A DNA stretch of 64,000 nucleotides from Hugenholtzia roseola DSM 9546 (lineage in GTDB: Bacteria; Bacteroidota; Bacteroidia; Cytophagales; Bernardetiaceae), in assembly GCF_000422585.1 (NCBI RefSeq), contig NZ_KE383880.1:190459-254458 (forward strand), read 5' to 3'. Below, one piece after another: positions 43,395 through 51,980 of the stretch; position 1 is the stretch's first letter; each line of letters opens with the position of its first letter. The notes below the pieces were generated by a model that was given only the letters and a program-made list of their open reading frames with translations, was not told the origin of the DNA and made no database searches. Both the position numbers and the translations under genes were made by a program.

Positions 43395-46385
43395 ATGTTG
43401 CCACTACGTACATTTTTTGCCCGCTTTTCTGCCTACTTTTCTACCTGCTTTGTAGGCACGAAAGCCCCCCTAACCGCCCTTAGCGCACGCCCCTTGCCCT
43501 CTTTTCTGTTCCTATCCCTAACCTTTTTGGGCGTACTTTCGGAAGGGCAAGCCCAGATAGAAAGAAGCTGTCAGGTAAATCCAGAGCAGGTGTCGCCACT
43601 TCTGCAAAGGCATCAGCCACAAGGACGCATTTTTGAAGACCAAATAGCAGAGCAAATTGAAAATCAACGCCTTAGAAAGGCACAATTAGGAAAAACCACC
43701 GAACAGACGGACGAAACTATCCGTATTCCCGTCATTGTACATATCATTCATGCAGGCGAAAAAGTGGGCGACGGAGCCAATATAAGCCGCGAACAGGTCT
43801 ATTCTCAAATCGAAGTCATCAATGAAGATTTCAACCGTAGGAATGGTGATGCTCGCAATACGCCGTCCCAATTTTTATCGGTAGCCGCTTCTCTCAACAT
43901 CGAATTTGTACCCGCAACCCTTGACCCCGACGGACTCCCTTTGGAAGAGGCAGGGATTCACCGCTACAATGCCTGTCGTACCCAATGGACACCTTCGAGC
44001 TTCGAGGCAGAGATAAAACCCAAAACCGTTTGGAATCCCGACCAATATCTGAACATCTGGACGGTATCTTTCCAACGTGGCATCTATGGTTTCGGGCAGT
44101 TTCCCAACGCTTCGGGCTTGGAAGGCTTATCTGAAAACGAAGGACAGGCGCAAACCGACGGCGTGATGGTCAATTATCGCAACTTCGGTTCGGTGCTAAA
44201 AGTACGCACCCCTCAACTTTTAGATGGCGAACCCAACAATTTAGGACGCACTGCCACACACGAAATTGGGCATTTTTTGGGTCTGATTCACATCTGGGGC
44301 GATACCAACTGTGGCAATGATTATTGTGCCGATACGCCTACACATCAAGGCTCGAATAGTGGCTGCCCTTCGCACCCAAAGCCTAATAATTGTGGTACAA
44401 GTGATGAAATGTTTGAAAACTTTATGGATTATAGCCATGATGTTTGTATGAATATTTTTACAAAAAATCAGGTAGAGCGCATGGAAGCAGTTTTGGCAAT
44501 CTCACCGCGCCGCAAAACCTTGAAAGATTCAGACAAAGCAGCCGACCTTTCGGAGCGCGTTTTTGCACTTTTCAAGTCGGAAAAAACAAATGCCTGCCAA
44601 GGGCAAGCTATCCGTTTTCAGGAAGATGTCCGCCTTTTTGATGCAGCAGACGCTGTGGTAAGCTATAATTGGACATTTCAAAATGGCTCGCCTGCCACCT
44701 CTACTGCCCTCAATCCGCTGGTGAGCTATGCCGCCGCAGGCACTTTTGCCGTTAGTTTGAGTGTGCAGACGCGCTTAGGCAAGACACATACCTACAACAG
44801 TCAGGTTACGATAGAAACCCCCACTGTGGCGCAAAGCAATCCTACACAAGGTTTTGAAAGCCGTCGCTTAGAAGAGGGCTGGCAAGCAACGGGCTGGAAC
44901 TTCGCAAGTTTGGGTTCGAGTAGCAATGTTTCGATGGTGGCAGATAACTTTACTACACTTTTCTGTGGTGAAAATAGCCCTATTTTAGAATCGCCGCAGG
45001 TGCTTCTGCCTGCAAACCGCTTGCTCAAAATAGACTTCGACTTGGCTTATACCGCACGTAGCAGCGATTTTACCGACTCTTTGGAAATTGCCTTTTCTAC
45101 CGATTGCGGAGGGACTTATCAAGTGATTTGGAAAAGAGGCGGCTTGAGCCTGATGACTGCCCCTGCTCAAAGTGGCGTTTTTAGCCCGCGCCCACAGGAT
45201 TGGCGCACGCAAAGTGCCTATATTTATGTGGAAGATTTAAGCGTTAGCAGCGTCCAGATACGCTTTCGCAACATCAGCCGCCGAGTCAATAACCTTTATA
45301 TCGATAACATTCGCATCGAGAATATGGAGGATTTAAGCCCGCCTTTGGCAGACTTTGAAGTGGATTATACAACCCTTTTGGCGAATGAAAATCTGAACCT
45401 AACGAACCTTTCCGAAAACAGTTTTGAGTATTTATGGCAAATTACAGGCTCACGCTCTATTATATCAGAAGAGGAAAATCCAAGTGTGGTGCTTTCGGAA
45501 GCAGGAAATTATGACGTAAGTCTGACGGCAAAAAACCCTTTGGGTACAAATCAGATTTCACGACCTAACTATGTGCGGGTCATTCAGGGTGCAAAATTGC
45601 GCAACATAGCAGGGCAGAGCCTATTAGTCAGGACAAACAACGAAGGCTATGTCGCAGGGCATAATCAGAACCAAGACCTTGCAAAGGCAGAGTTTTTCGG
45701 CAACTTCGGCACGTATCGCACCCTTATAGGGGCAGACCTGCATTTGGGCGCATTAGAAGATATTGATGAAAATGAAGTAGTTACGCTTAAAGTTTGGCTC
45801 AATGACGGCGAAAACGGGCAGCCAAACACTGAAATATACCGCCAATTAGTGGCAGTTTCACAGCTCAAACGCGACTACACACGCCAACGCTTTTCGCGCA
45901 TTATCTTTAATAATGGTGCAGGATTTAACGCACCCGCCAAATTTTATATCGGTTTAGAATTAGATTATACCCAAAGCACGCGATTGGCAATCTTTACCGC
46001 TAATATGAGCCAAAACACAGGCTGGGAACGCCTCTCCAACGGCACTTGGCAGCCCTACGACATTCCAACGGCACAGGGCGGAAAAGGTATCAGCGTTTCT
46101 CATGCCATCTATGCACTTGTTACGCCCGACCAGCCACTCTCCTCCCCTTCCGATGAAATTAGCCTACGTGTGAGCCTCTTTCCAAACCCAACACAGGATA
46201 GAATACAAATTCAGGGCGATAATTTTAGGGTAGAAAAGGTGCTGATTTTCAATAGCTTAGGGCAGTTACAACTCACCACTGATGCCCAACGTGAAATCAA
46301 CCTCGAAGGACTTGCAGCAGGCGTGTATGTGGCACGCATCTTTACAGACGAAGGCGTAGTGGTGAAAAAATTAGTGAAAAATTAG
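43395..46385 (+). CDS. Secreted M43-family zinc metalloprotease with PKD domains and type IX sorting signal
   Basis: 996 residues. An unusually long N-region precedes the hydrophobic signal sequence (FLFLSLTFLGVLSEGQAQ). The metalloprotease domain has zinc site HEIGHFLGLIH (about 289-299) and downstream NFMDYSHDVCMNIFT as the Met-turn. PKD-type domains follow (SYNWTFQNGSPATST; then FEYLWQITGSRS), with a jelly-roll-like region between them. The C-terminus is a type A sorting domain: SLFPNPTQDRIQIQG to GLAAGVYVARIF, ending in KKLVKN. Export through the type IX system with removal of the tail is expected. Related enzymes (pappalysin/cytophagalysin group) digest extracellular proteins. Confidence 0.93.
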   Translation: MLPLRTFFARFSAYFSTCFVGTKAPLTALSARPLPSFLFLSLTFLGVLSEGQAQIERSCQVNPEQVSPLLQRHQPQGRIFEDQIAEQIENQRLRKAQLGKTTEQTDETIRIPVIVHIIHAGEKVGDGANISREQVYSQIEVINEDFNRRNGDARNTPSQFLSVAASLNIEFVPATLDPDGLPLEEAGIHRYNACRTQWTPSSFEAEIKPKTVWNPDQYLNIWTVSFQRGIYGFGQFPNASGLEGLSENEGQAQTDGVMVNYRNFGSVLKVRTPQLLDGEPNNLGRTATHEIGHFLGLIHIWGDTNCGNDYCADTPTHQGSNSGCPSHPKPNNCGTSDEMFENFMDYSHDVCMNIFTKNQVERMEAVLAISPRRKTLKDSDKAADLSERVFALFKSEKTNACQGQAIRFQEDVRLFDAADAVVSYNWTFQNGSPATSTALNPLVSYAAAGTFAVSLSVQTRLGKTHTYNSQVTIETPTVAQSNPTQGFESRRLEEGWQATGWNFASLGSSSNVSMVADNFTTLFCGENSPILESPQVLLPANRLLKIDFDLAYTARSSDFTDSLEIAFSTDCGGTYQVIWKRGGLSLMTAPAQSGVFSPRPQDWRTQSAYIYVEDLSVSSVQIRFRNISRRVNNLYIDNIRIENMEDLSPPLADFEVDYTTLLANENLNLTNLSENSFEYLWQITGSRSIISEEENPSVVLSEAGNYDVSLTAKNPLGTNQISRPNYVRVIQGAKLRNIAGQSLLVRTNNEGYVAGHNQNQDLAKAEFFGNFGTYRTLIGADLHLGALEDIDENEVVTLKVWLNDGENGQPNTEIYRQLVAVSQLKRDYTRQRFSRIIFNNGAGFNAPAKFYIGLELDYTQSTRLAIFTANMSQNTGWERLSNGTWQPYDIPTAQGGKGISVSHAIYALVTPDQPLSSPSDEISLRVSLFPNPTQDRIQIQGDNFRVEKVLIFNSLGQLQLTTDAQREINLEGLAAGVYVARIFTDEGVVVKKLVKN

Positions 46386-46436
46386 TTTCCCTAATTTTAT
46401 TTTTTCTGCAAAAAAAACGATAAAAGCCTCCTATGC

Positions 46437-46462
46437 GGACAAGGCAGTGCCTTGTCCCTACA
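46437..46462. repeat. Palindromic core repeat, copy 9
   Basis: GGACAAGGC-AGT-GCCTTGTCC (46437-46457) followed by CTACA, between the protease stop and its terminator. Confidence 0.85.
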
Positions 46463-46494
46463 TTAAATAAAATAAATTGAAAAAATCAGGACTT

Positions 46495-46537
46495 AAAAAA
46501 CGCCCAATCATTCCTTATCGATGCTTGGGCGTTTTTT
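46495..46537 (+). terminator. Terminator after the M43 protease gene
   Basis: AAAAAACGCCCAA (46495-46507) pairs with TTGGGCGTTTTTT (46525-46537), a perfect 13-bp stem ending in a T run. Confidence 0.88.
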
Positions 46538-46542
46538 CTGGC

Positions 46543-46763
46543 GTTGTTACAACGATAAAAGCCTTAAATGCACCCCACCCCAAACCCCGCCCCCATAGGG
46601 CGGGGCTTTTTTATCATAAAGTATCTTTGCTTTGTTATGCAAAATATTGAAAATTAGTTTGATTTTCGAACCCTCTCCTATGGGGGGAGGGCAGGGTGAG
46701 GGTTCAGCAGGTTTGCACCAAGCACAAAGCGCAGATTTTTGACTTTCTGACCGTTGTAACAAC
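46543..46763. mobile_element. Element A, uninterrupted copy (MITE-like)
   Basis: 221 bp bounded by GTTGTTACAACG (46543-46554) and CGTTGTAACAAC (46752-46763), perfect 12-bp inverted ends. Interior contains GCACCCCACCCCAAACCCCG, CCCTCTCCTATGGGG and GAGGGCAGGGTGAGGGTTCA. It is inverted relative to the copy at 34.9 kb. GC-rich blocks in AT-rich surroundings. It also contains a TATCTTTG (46622-46629), a possible -7 element. No protein. Confidence 0.85.
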
Positions 46764-46800
46764 CCCTTTTTTCTAAAAAAAGCGGTCAAACATAGGATAT

Positions 46801-47592
46801 TTATTGTACTAAATCGTAAAAATCTTCTGCATATTCTTCATGCTTGCGCAATTTTTCGAAGGCAGGGTCGGCTTTCGCAATAGCGGCTACACGTGGCTCT
46901 AAATCGATGGCAGTTTCCAAACAAATCAAGGCGCGTGAATAGCGTTCTAAGGCAGTGTAGGCAGTGGCAAGCCCTACCCAAGCCTGCACAGAATAGGTAT
47001 TGGGCTTTTGTAAAGGCACTAACTCGACTACTTTCTGATAGGCTTCTTCGGCTCTGACCCAATCGGCAGCCATGACCCAAAGTTGCCCTAAGTGAAAATG
47101 TGCAACAATATTTTTAGGGTTCAATTCGACAACCTTTCTAAAATGCTCGATGGGCTTATCTAACACAAATCCGCCCTTTTCGTCTTCTTCACCCTTTTGT
47201 TGTGCATTTTTTAAGCGTTCCGATTGTAGCCATTCGTAATATGCCATCGCGATATTAAAATGCGCCTGTTCGAGGGAATTTTCTTTCATACCCAACTCGA
47301 TGGCTTTGAGCATGCGTGGAATGGCAACCTCATACGCCTTCATCTGATACAAACAAAAGCCCAAATTGAGGTGGGCATCACCGATATTGGGGTTGTAGCG
47401 TAGGGCTTCCGAAAAAGATTGGCTTGCCTGTTGCCACTGTCGCAATACCTTATGTGTTTGTCCTTTGGTATAAAGCACTAAAAACGAATCGGGACGCTCT
47501 TGGGCGGCTTTTTGGAAATAAGTGAGGGCTTCGGCATAACGCTGTGCTTCAAAGAGTTTGCAGCCTGCCAAGAAAATTTCTTCGGGAGTCAT
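46801..47592 (-). CDS. Tetratricopeptide repeat protein
   Basis: 263 residues, wholly helical, cytoplasmic (no signal peptide). At least five TPR units are readable: AQRYAEALTYFQKAAQERPD, LRQWQQASQSFSEALRYNPN, MKAYEVAIPRMLKAIELG, PIEHFRKVVELNPKNIVAHF and LERYSRALICLETAIDLEP. A charged insert (KGEEDEKGG) interrupts the array. Start MTPEEIF at 47592 is taken because 14 upstream residues are not TPR-like. Scaffold function only can be inferred; the partner is unknown. Confidence 0.85.
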   Translation of the reverse strand: MTPEEIFLAGCKLFEAQRYAEALTYFQKAAQERPDSFLVLYTKGQTHKVLRQWQQASQSFSEALRYNPNIGDAHLNLGFCLYQMKAYEVAIPRMLKAIELGMKENSLEQAHFNIAMAYYEWLQSERLKNAQQKGEEDEKGGFVLDKPIEHFRKVVELNPKNIVAHFHLGQLWVMAADWVRAEEAYQKVVELVPLQKPNTYSVQAWVGLATAYTALERYSRALICLETAIDLEPRVAAIAKADPAFEKLRKHEEYAEDFYDLVQ

Positions 47593-48014
47593 ATTGTAAA
47601 AAAGCAATTTGCGAATGGATAAGAAAGAAGGCACTACCGCAGCAAACTCGAAGGAGCGATACTTTTCTAAGGTAGTAGCAGGGCAAAAAATGGGAAATCA
47701 AGAGAAAGTGGGGAAAGCAGGGTTAGAAAGCTCGCCCAAAGCCCAGCGGCAGCCTCTCTTTTGTATTTTTTATTTTGCCCAAAAAGAGAGGCAAAGTTAG
47801 CAAATTATGCGCAAATCAATAAAATTATTATCTTTGCAGCCCGATACAGTCTTAATCGGTGGCAACGCGCTCGCTTAGAATCTTCTTTCCCGCGCTCAAA
47901 AGCTACAAACCCTCGATTTTTTCGGCATGCTGATAGTATTCTCTGTGCCTTTTGGTTTGTGAAAATTTGATAATTTCGTAACTTTGTCGTTATTTTCTAT
48001 TCCCCTCTATCAGC
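47593..48014. other. Intergenic region upstream of the Rep_3 gene
   Basis: 422 bases between divergent genes. It contains TATCTTTG at 47829-47836 without a matching -33, a full promoter at 47956-47986, and the first arm of the inverted repeat at 47926-47936. No iteron array (three or more ~20-bp direct repeats) was seen. Confidence 0.6.
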
Positions 48015-48017
48015 ATG
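47926..48017. promoter_or_regulatory. Perfect 11-bp inverted repeat bracketing the rep promoter
   Basis: CATGCTGATAG at 47926-47936 and its exact reverse complement CTATCAGCATG at 48007-48017. The second arm ends with the start codon ATG of the initiator gene (48015-48017). The promoter lies between the arms. This is the geometry of an autoregulatory operator, since plasmid Rep proteins of this family commonly bind inverted repeats at their own promoter (inference). Confidence 0.55.
47956..47986 (+). promoter_or_regulatory. Promoter of the Rep_3 initiator gene
   Basis: TTTG (47956-47959), 19 bases, TAACTTTG (47979-47986): exact consensus and spacing, 28 bases before the start codon. Confidence 0.7.
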
Positions 48018-49487
48018 GTATCTTCGCTTTCGGTGGAAGGCGACCTCAAACGCAATTCCTTACAGAAGGCGGCAAAGGTTGTCTCAAAAGCAGACGGAAA
48101 GAGTCATAGGGCTGCCCCCAAAGGCAGACCCAGACGGCGGCTGCCGCTCGAAAATACCTTGCCGCAGGTGAGCAAAACGGAAAATATGACCGCCCAAAAA
48201 ATAGAAGGCAAAGAAAATGCACCACAGGGGCAAAATCCGCAAAGAAAAAAAACAACGCCTGCCAATACAGAAAACGAAGAAGAGCCGCCCCACCAGCGGC
48301 AGCACACAAAGCCAAGCAGCGAAGACACCCAGACCGAATTAGTACTCCCTGAATTAGCACTCCCTGCGCCTGCCATTGCCACAGCAGTACCCAAGCGTAG
48401 GCGCAAGAGCAGTGAGCCGCCTAAAAAGCGTGGGCGAAAGCCGCTGCCCGAAAATCTCAAAAAATTAGCCCCGCCCCCTACTACGGTTGCAAAACGAGGA
48501 CGACGCAAGAAAGAACTTTTACACAACTTTCAAAATTATCAGCATCACCCCAAGCACCACCTTATCGTTCAGCACAACGACCTTATCAATAGCTGCATAT
48601 CCGAGATGAGCATTTTTCAGAAGCGGTTTATGTACTATGTCATTTCTTTGATTGATAGGTATGATGCTGATTTTCAGGTCTATCGCATACAAGCCTTAGA
48701 TATTATCAAATTGGCAGGTATTTCGGGAAAGGGTTGGTATCAGCGCATGCGTAGCGAATTGCGTTCTCTTATGGGCATTACCATAGAAATTAAGAAAGAG
48801 AATGGCTTTTTGATGATGAATTGGGTTTCGTCCATAGAATACAACAAAGGATTTATCGAAGTATCCTTAGACCCCAAGCTCAAACCCTACTTGCTTCTTT
48901 TGCAGGAACGTTTTACGGTCTTTAAATTGCAGCACGTCTTTCGCATGGGGAGTACCCATTCAATGCGCCTTTATGAGCTTTTAAAACAGTATGAAAATTT
49001 TGGCGAGCGCAAATTCGAACTCCCTGCCTTGCGTCAGGCTCTGCACATTGCACCCGAATCGTATCGCAACTATAATAGCCTGCGTACAGGAGTCTTAGAA
49101 CGCGCCCAAAAGGATTTTGAAAAGTGTGCCGACCTGCGCTTCGAAATCGAGGAGGTAAAAAAAGGGCGAAAGGTAGCGGCGGTGCGTTTTGTCATCAAAC
49201 GTTTCAAATTAGATAAGAGCAGCCAATTCAAAGATGCCGTTTCGCGCAGTGTGGTATTGCTTGTGGCGGCAGGCGTGCGGCAAGACCAAGCCTTGCAGTT
49301 TTCCAACGAAGACCCCGATTATATCCGCTTCCTACAAGAGAAAGTGCGCCAAATTACGCTCAAAGAGCAGCCCAAAATACTGCTCGACTTTCTGGAAAAA
49401 CAAGAAAGTAGGCAGGATTTTGAAAAAGAACGGGAAAAACGCAAGACGCAAGGACAGAGCTTCGACTTTTCTGTATTGGGTCTGTAA
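48015..49487 (+). CDS. Replication initiator protein, Rep_3 (RepB/RepE-like) family, with AT-hook-like N-terminus
   Basis: 490 residues. The C-terminal two-thirds (about 180-400) reads as a Rep_3 tandem winged-helix initiator: LIVQHNDLINSCISEMSIFQ, KRFMYYVISLIDRYDADF, a DIIKLAGISGKGWYQRMRSE segment, SLDPKLKPYLLLLQERFTVF, STHSMRLYELLKQYENFGER and FEKCADLRFEIEEVKKG. Plasmid relatives bind iterons and open the origin. The first ~170 residues are an added low-complexity basic arm with three AT-hook-like motifs: KGRPRRR (36-42), KKRGRKPLP (137-145) and KRGRRKK (160-166). No parA, mobilisation gene or second initiator is adjacent. It may be a domesticated initiator, an integrated plasmid remnant, or a transcription factor. 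Confidence 0.85.
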   Translation: MVSSLSVEGDLKRNSLQKAAKVVSKADGKSHRAAPKGRPRRRLPLENTLPQVSKTENMTAQKIEGKENAPQGQNPQRKKTTPANTENEEEPPHQRQHTKPSSEDTQTELVLPELALPAPAIATAVPKRRRKSSEPPKKRGRKPLPENLKKLAPPPTTVAKRGRRKKELLHNFQNYQHHPKHHLIVQHNDLINSCISEMSIFQKRFMYYVISLIDRYDADFQVYRIQALDIIKLAGISGKGWYQRMRSELRSLMGITIEIKKENGFLMMNWVSSIEYNKGFIEVSLDPKLKPYLLLLQERFTVFKLQHVFRMGSTHSMRLYELLKQYENFGERKFELPALRQALHIAPESYRNYNSLRTGVLERAQKDFEKCADLRFEIEEVKKGRKVAAVRFVIKRFKLDKSSQFKDAVSRSVVLLVAAGVRQDQALQFSNEDPDYIRFLQEKVRQITLKEQPKILLDFLEKQESRQDFEKEREKRKTQGQSFDFSVLGL

Positions 49488-49825
49488 GGTTTTTCGCTAT
49501 TGCTCCAATATTGTCCGTATAAAGTCTATATTTTTCGCTCCCTTGCGTTCAAAAAATGAGAAATACGCGCCGCCGACATTTCAAACCCAATAAGGACACA
49601 AATTAGGCACAAAGAAAAAATAGAGAAGACGTTTCTACCATTTTTATTACGTCTGTAAAAAAAAAGCCTTTTTTTTGTTTTTTTCTCTCTTTTTTGCAAT
49701 TTTTACAAAAAAATTACGTACCTTTCTGAAAAAATGTACCCTGCCGATAAAAGAGAAGGGGTATCCTGTGTCTGGGTACAGGTGCGCCATTTTCTAAACA
49801 CAAAATCCTCTTAATTTTTCAAATT
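49488..49825. other. Intergenic, very AT-rich tract after the Rep_3 gene
   Basis: 338 bases including a T/A-homopolymer-rich core (49650-49720). TTTG (49693-49696) and TACCTTTC (49719-49726), spacing 22, could form the promoter of the next gene. TGTACCC (49735-49741) and GGGTACA (49774-49780) form a short inverted repeat. The composition would suit an unwinding region, but no iterons are seen. Confidence 0.45.
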
Positions 49826-51277
49826 ATGGCAAAACTCAAAAACATCATTAAGCAGCTTTCTGACCCTGACTATCAGGCTCTTTATCAAAATTTAGCGCAA
49901 AGCGGAGCTGATAAGTCTGCCTACCTACTCAAAGCACTGCGCGAGCAGGAACTGCCCGATGCCAAGATTATGGTGGAATTGGAAGTCAATAACAACGCCT
50001 ATTACACCCTGCGCTCACGCCTCAATCAGAAGATAGAGGAATATTTGCTGCAACAGATGGAAAGCCCGCGCACCGACTTGCTCAAAAAGGTCGTCAATAT
50101 CAATGAAGTAGTTTTTACCAAAAAAAGGGCGATTTCAGTCGCGACGCTCAAAAAATTAGAAAAAGAACTGCTTGACTATGATTTATCTAACGAACTAACC
50201 GTTATCTACAAGGTTCTCAAAAAACTACACATTCACTCACCCGAACACTTCCACTATTCACAACTTTACAATCGACATGTGGCTTATATGCTCGCCATCG
50301 ACAAGGCAGAGGATATTTTAGCCGACTACTTCCGCAAATTTGGCGAATACAGCCTCACTGGGGACGACACCGACCGCTTAGGACTTAGCTTTTTGATGCA
50401 AGAGATACAAAACATCAGCAAACTCTACGATTCACATCGCTTGTATGTCTATCAGAGTTGTGTTACAGTCTTTCACCGACTTTTTGTAGAAAAGGACATC
50501 GAGGCACAAGAAAACGATGATGCCGAACCGATTGAAGACATTTTGAACGAGGTGCAGAAGCATTTTATACGATACGAAAAAGATTCGATTTACTACCACC
50601 TCAATATCGTCTTTGAGTTTTTAAAGCTCGAATACTACAATCATTACAAAGTCTATAAAAAAGCCGAAAAATATTACGAAGATGTCAATGATTCGCTCAC
50701 TGCCCTGCTGACCAATTACGGCTGGTACACCTATCCTGCCCAATTTCTGCACACCAAGATAGAACGTGCCTTGCGCAATCATACCCTGACACAACTTTAT
50801 GAAGAAAGTTTTGCACTTTTTGAAGACTACGAGGAGGATATAGACAACACGCCTACCCATGTAGAATACATCACCTATCGCGCCCTCTGCTGCTATTTTG
50901 CAGGCAAATATTCGGAAGCGGCGCGTTGGCTCAATGATTTGCTCAATGAGGTAAGTCTGAAAAAATATCCGCACGCCCTTTTAGAGCTTAAATCGCTTTT
51001 GGCACTGCAATACGCCCTTCTCAAAGACCAAGAGTTGTTCAATCAGCTTATCAATAGTATCCAACGCCAAATTCGACTATTGGGGAAAGAAAATTGCGGA
51101 CACATCATTGCCTTTTTGAAGATGTTGAAAAATAGTGCTGCCGAAGCCAAAAAACTCAAATCGGGCAATACGACCACGCCGCCGCCTCATCGCATCGAGT
51201 ACGAAACACGCCGTCGTTTCTCGCCTACTAAGTATATTGTTTTTGACGAAAAACTATTAGAACAAATTTTCGGCTAA
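49826..51277 (+). CDS. Conserved-looking helical protein of unknown function
   Basis: 483 residues, not recognised. Wholly cytoplasmic, no signal peptide or membrane helix. Predicted mostly helical with TPR/SEL1-like spacing (AEKYYEDVNDSLTALLTNYG, CYFAGKYSEAARWLNDLLNE, LLALQYALLKDQELFNQLIN). It has an acidic loop (EAQENDDAEPIEDIL) and a C-terminal conserved-looking block beginning PPPHRIEYETRRRFSPTKY. Complete gene, ATG at 49826. Its stop codon overlaps the next ATG by one base (TAATG), so the DinB-like protein is translationally coupled to it. A scaffold or peptide-binding role is the most that can be inferred. Confidence 0.75.
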   Translation: MAKLKNIIKQLSDPDYQALYQNLAQSGADKSAYLLKALREQELPDAKIMVELEVNNNAYYTLRSRLNQKIEEYLLQQMESPRTDLLKKVVNINEVVFTKKRAISVATLKKLEKELLDYDLSNELTVIYKVLKKLHIHSPEHFHYSQLYNRHVAYMLAIDKAEDILADYFRKFGEYSLTGDDTDRLGLSFLMQEIQNISKLYDSHRLYVYQSCVTVFHRLFVEKDIEAQENDDAEPIEDILNEVQKHFIRYEKDSIYYHLNIVFEFLKLEYYNHYKVYKKAEKYYEDVNDSLTALLTNYGWYTYPAQFLHTKIERALRNHTLTQLYEESFALFEDYEEDIDNTPTHVEYITYRALCCYFAGKYSEAARWLNDLLNEVSLKKYPHALLELKSLLALQYALLKDQELFNQLINSIQRQIRLLGKENCGHIIAFLKMLKNSAAEAKKLKSGNTTTPPPHRIEYETRRRFSPTKYIVFDEKLLEQIFG

Positions 51278-51798
51278 TGGAACAGATGATTTATCAGGAA
51301 ATGCCCTCCTATGCCAAATTGTATTTGGAAAAAGTGGCGCATTACGAAAGTCCGATTAGTGCTTTGCAGCACAACACGCAGCGGCTGAATCGCTTTTTCA
51401 AGGAGTTCCCCTTAGAAAAACGCCTCTTTCGATACGCCCCTCAAAAATGGAGCGTACAAGACATTCTTCTGCATTTGATAGATTCGGAGCGCGTCTTTGT
51501 TTATCGCGCTCTGCGCTTTGCACGCAACGATAGCACGCTTTTATCGGGCTTCGACCAAGATTTGTATGTAGAAAGTGCGCAGGCAGATAGTTATGAATGG
51601 GAACAAATAGAGGCACTTTTCAAAACACAACGCTTGGCAAGTTTGGCGTTTTTCTCTTATCTAAAAGAGGCTGATTGGCTACGGAAAGGCGAATCAAACG
51701 AATATCCTTTCTCTGTGCGCGGTTTGGCTTATGCGATAGCAGGGCATACTGAACACCATTTAGACGTAATTGAAAGCCACTATTTAAACCAAATTTAG
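51277..51798 (+). CDS. DinB-family protein
   Basis: 173-residue four-helix bundle of the DinB/YfiT superfamily. The expected metal histidines appear in ILLHLIDSERVFVYRALRFA and AYAIAGHTEHHLDVI. KWSVQDILLHLIDSE is the classical entry motif. Members are thiol-dependent transferases or hydrolases of unknown physiological substrate. It starts inside the stop codon of the upstream helical protein (TAATG), implying a shared transcript and possibly a shared task. Confidence 0.85.
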   Translation: MEQMIYQEMPSYAKLYLEKVAHYESPISALQHNTQRLNRFFKEFPLEKRLFRYAPQKWSVQDILLHLIDSERVFVYRALRFARNDSTLLSGFDQDLYVESAQADSYEWEQIEALFKTQRLASLAFFSYLKEADWLRKGESNEYPFSVRGLAYAIAGHTEHHLDVIESHYLNQI

Positions 51799-51980
51799 GC
51801 TGCATAAATGCTACCTTCCTTGACGGCATAGCCTTTGCCATAGCCTGCCTTCTCTGCGCAAGGGTAGGGCAGCCGCTTGTAAGGAATTGAAAAAAATAGA
51901 TACTAATACAATAAAGTCAGTTAAAAACACCGTCGGAGCGCGTCTGTTTGCAGGCTTTCTGTATTTTTGCCTTTCCAAAG

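Noticed and set aside
43395-43450. Frameshifted start of the M43 protease
   Set aside because: The long region before the signal peptide is odd, but the frame is open, no alternative ATG exists, and a promoter is correctly placed upstream of 43395.
49650-49800. Replication origin next to the Rep_3 gene
   Set aside because: AT-rich tract and a short TGTACCC/GGGTACA inverted repeat are present, but no iteron array or cluster of DnaA boxes can be seen; not supported enough to call.
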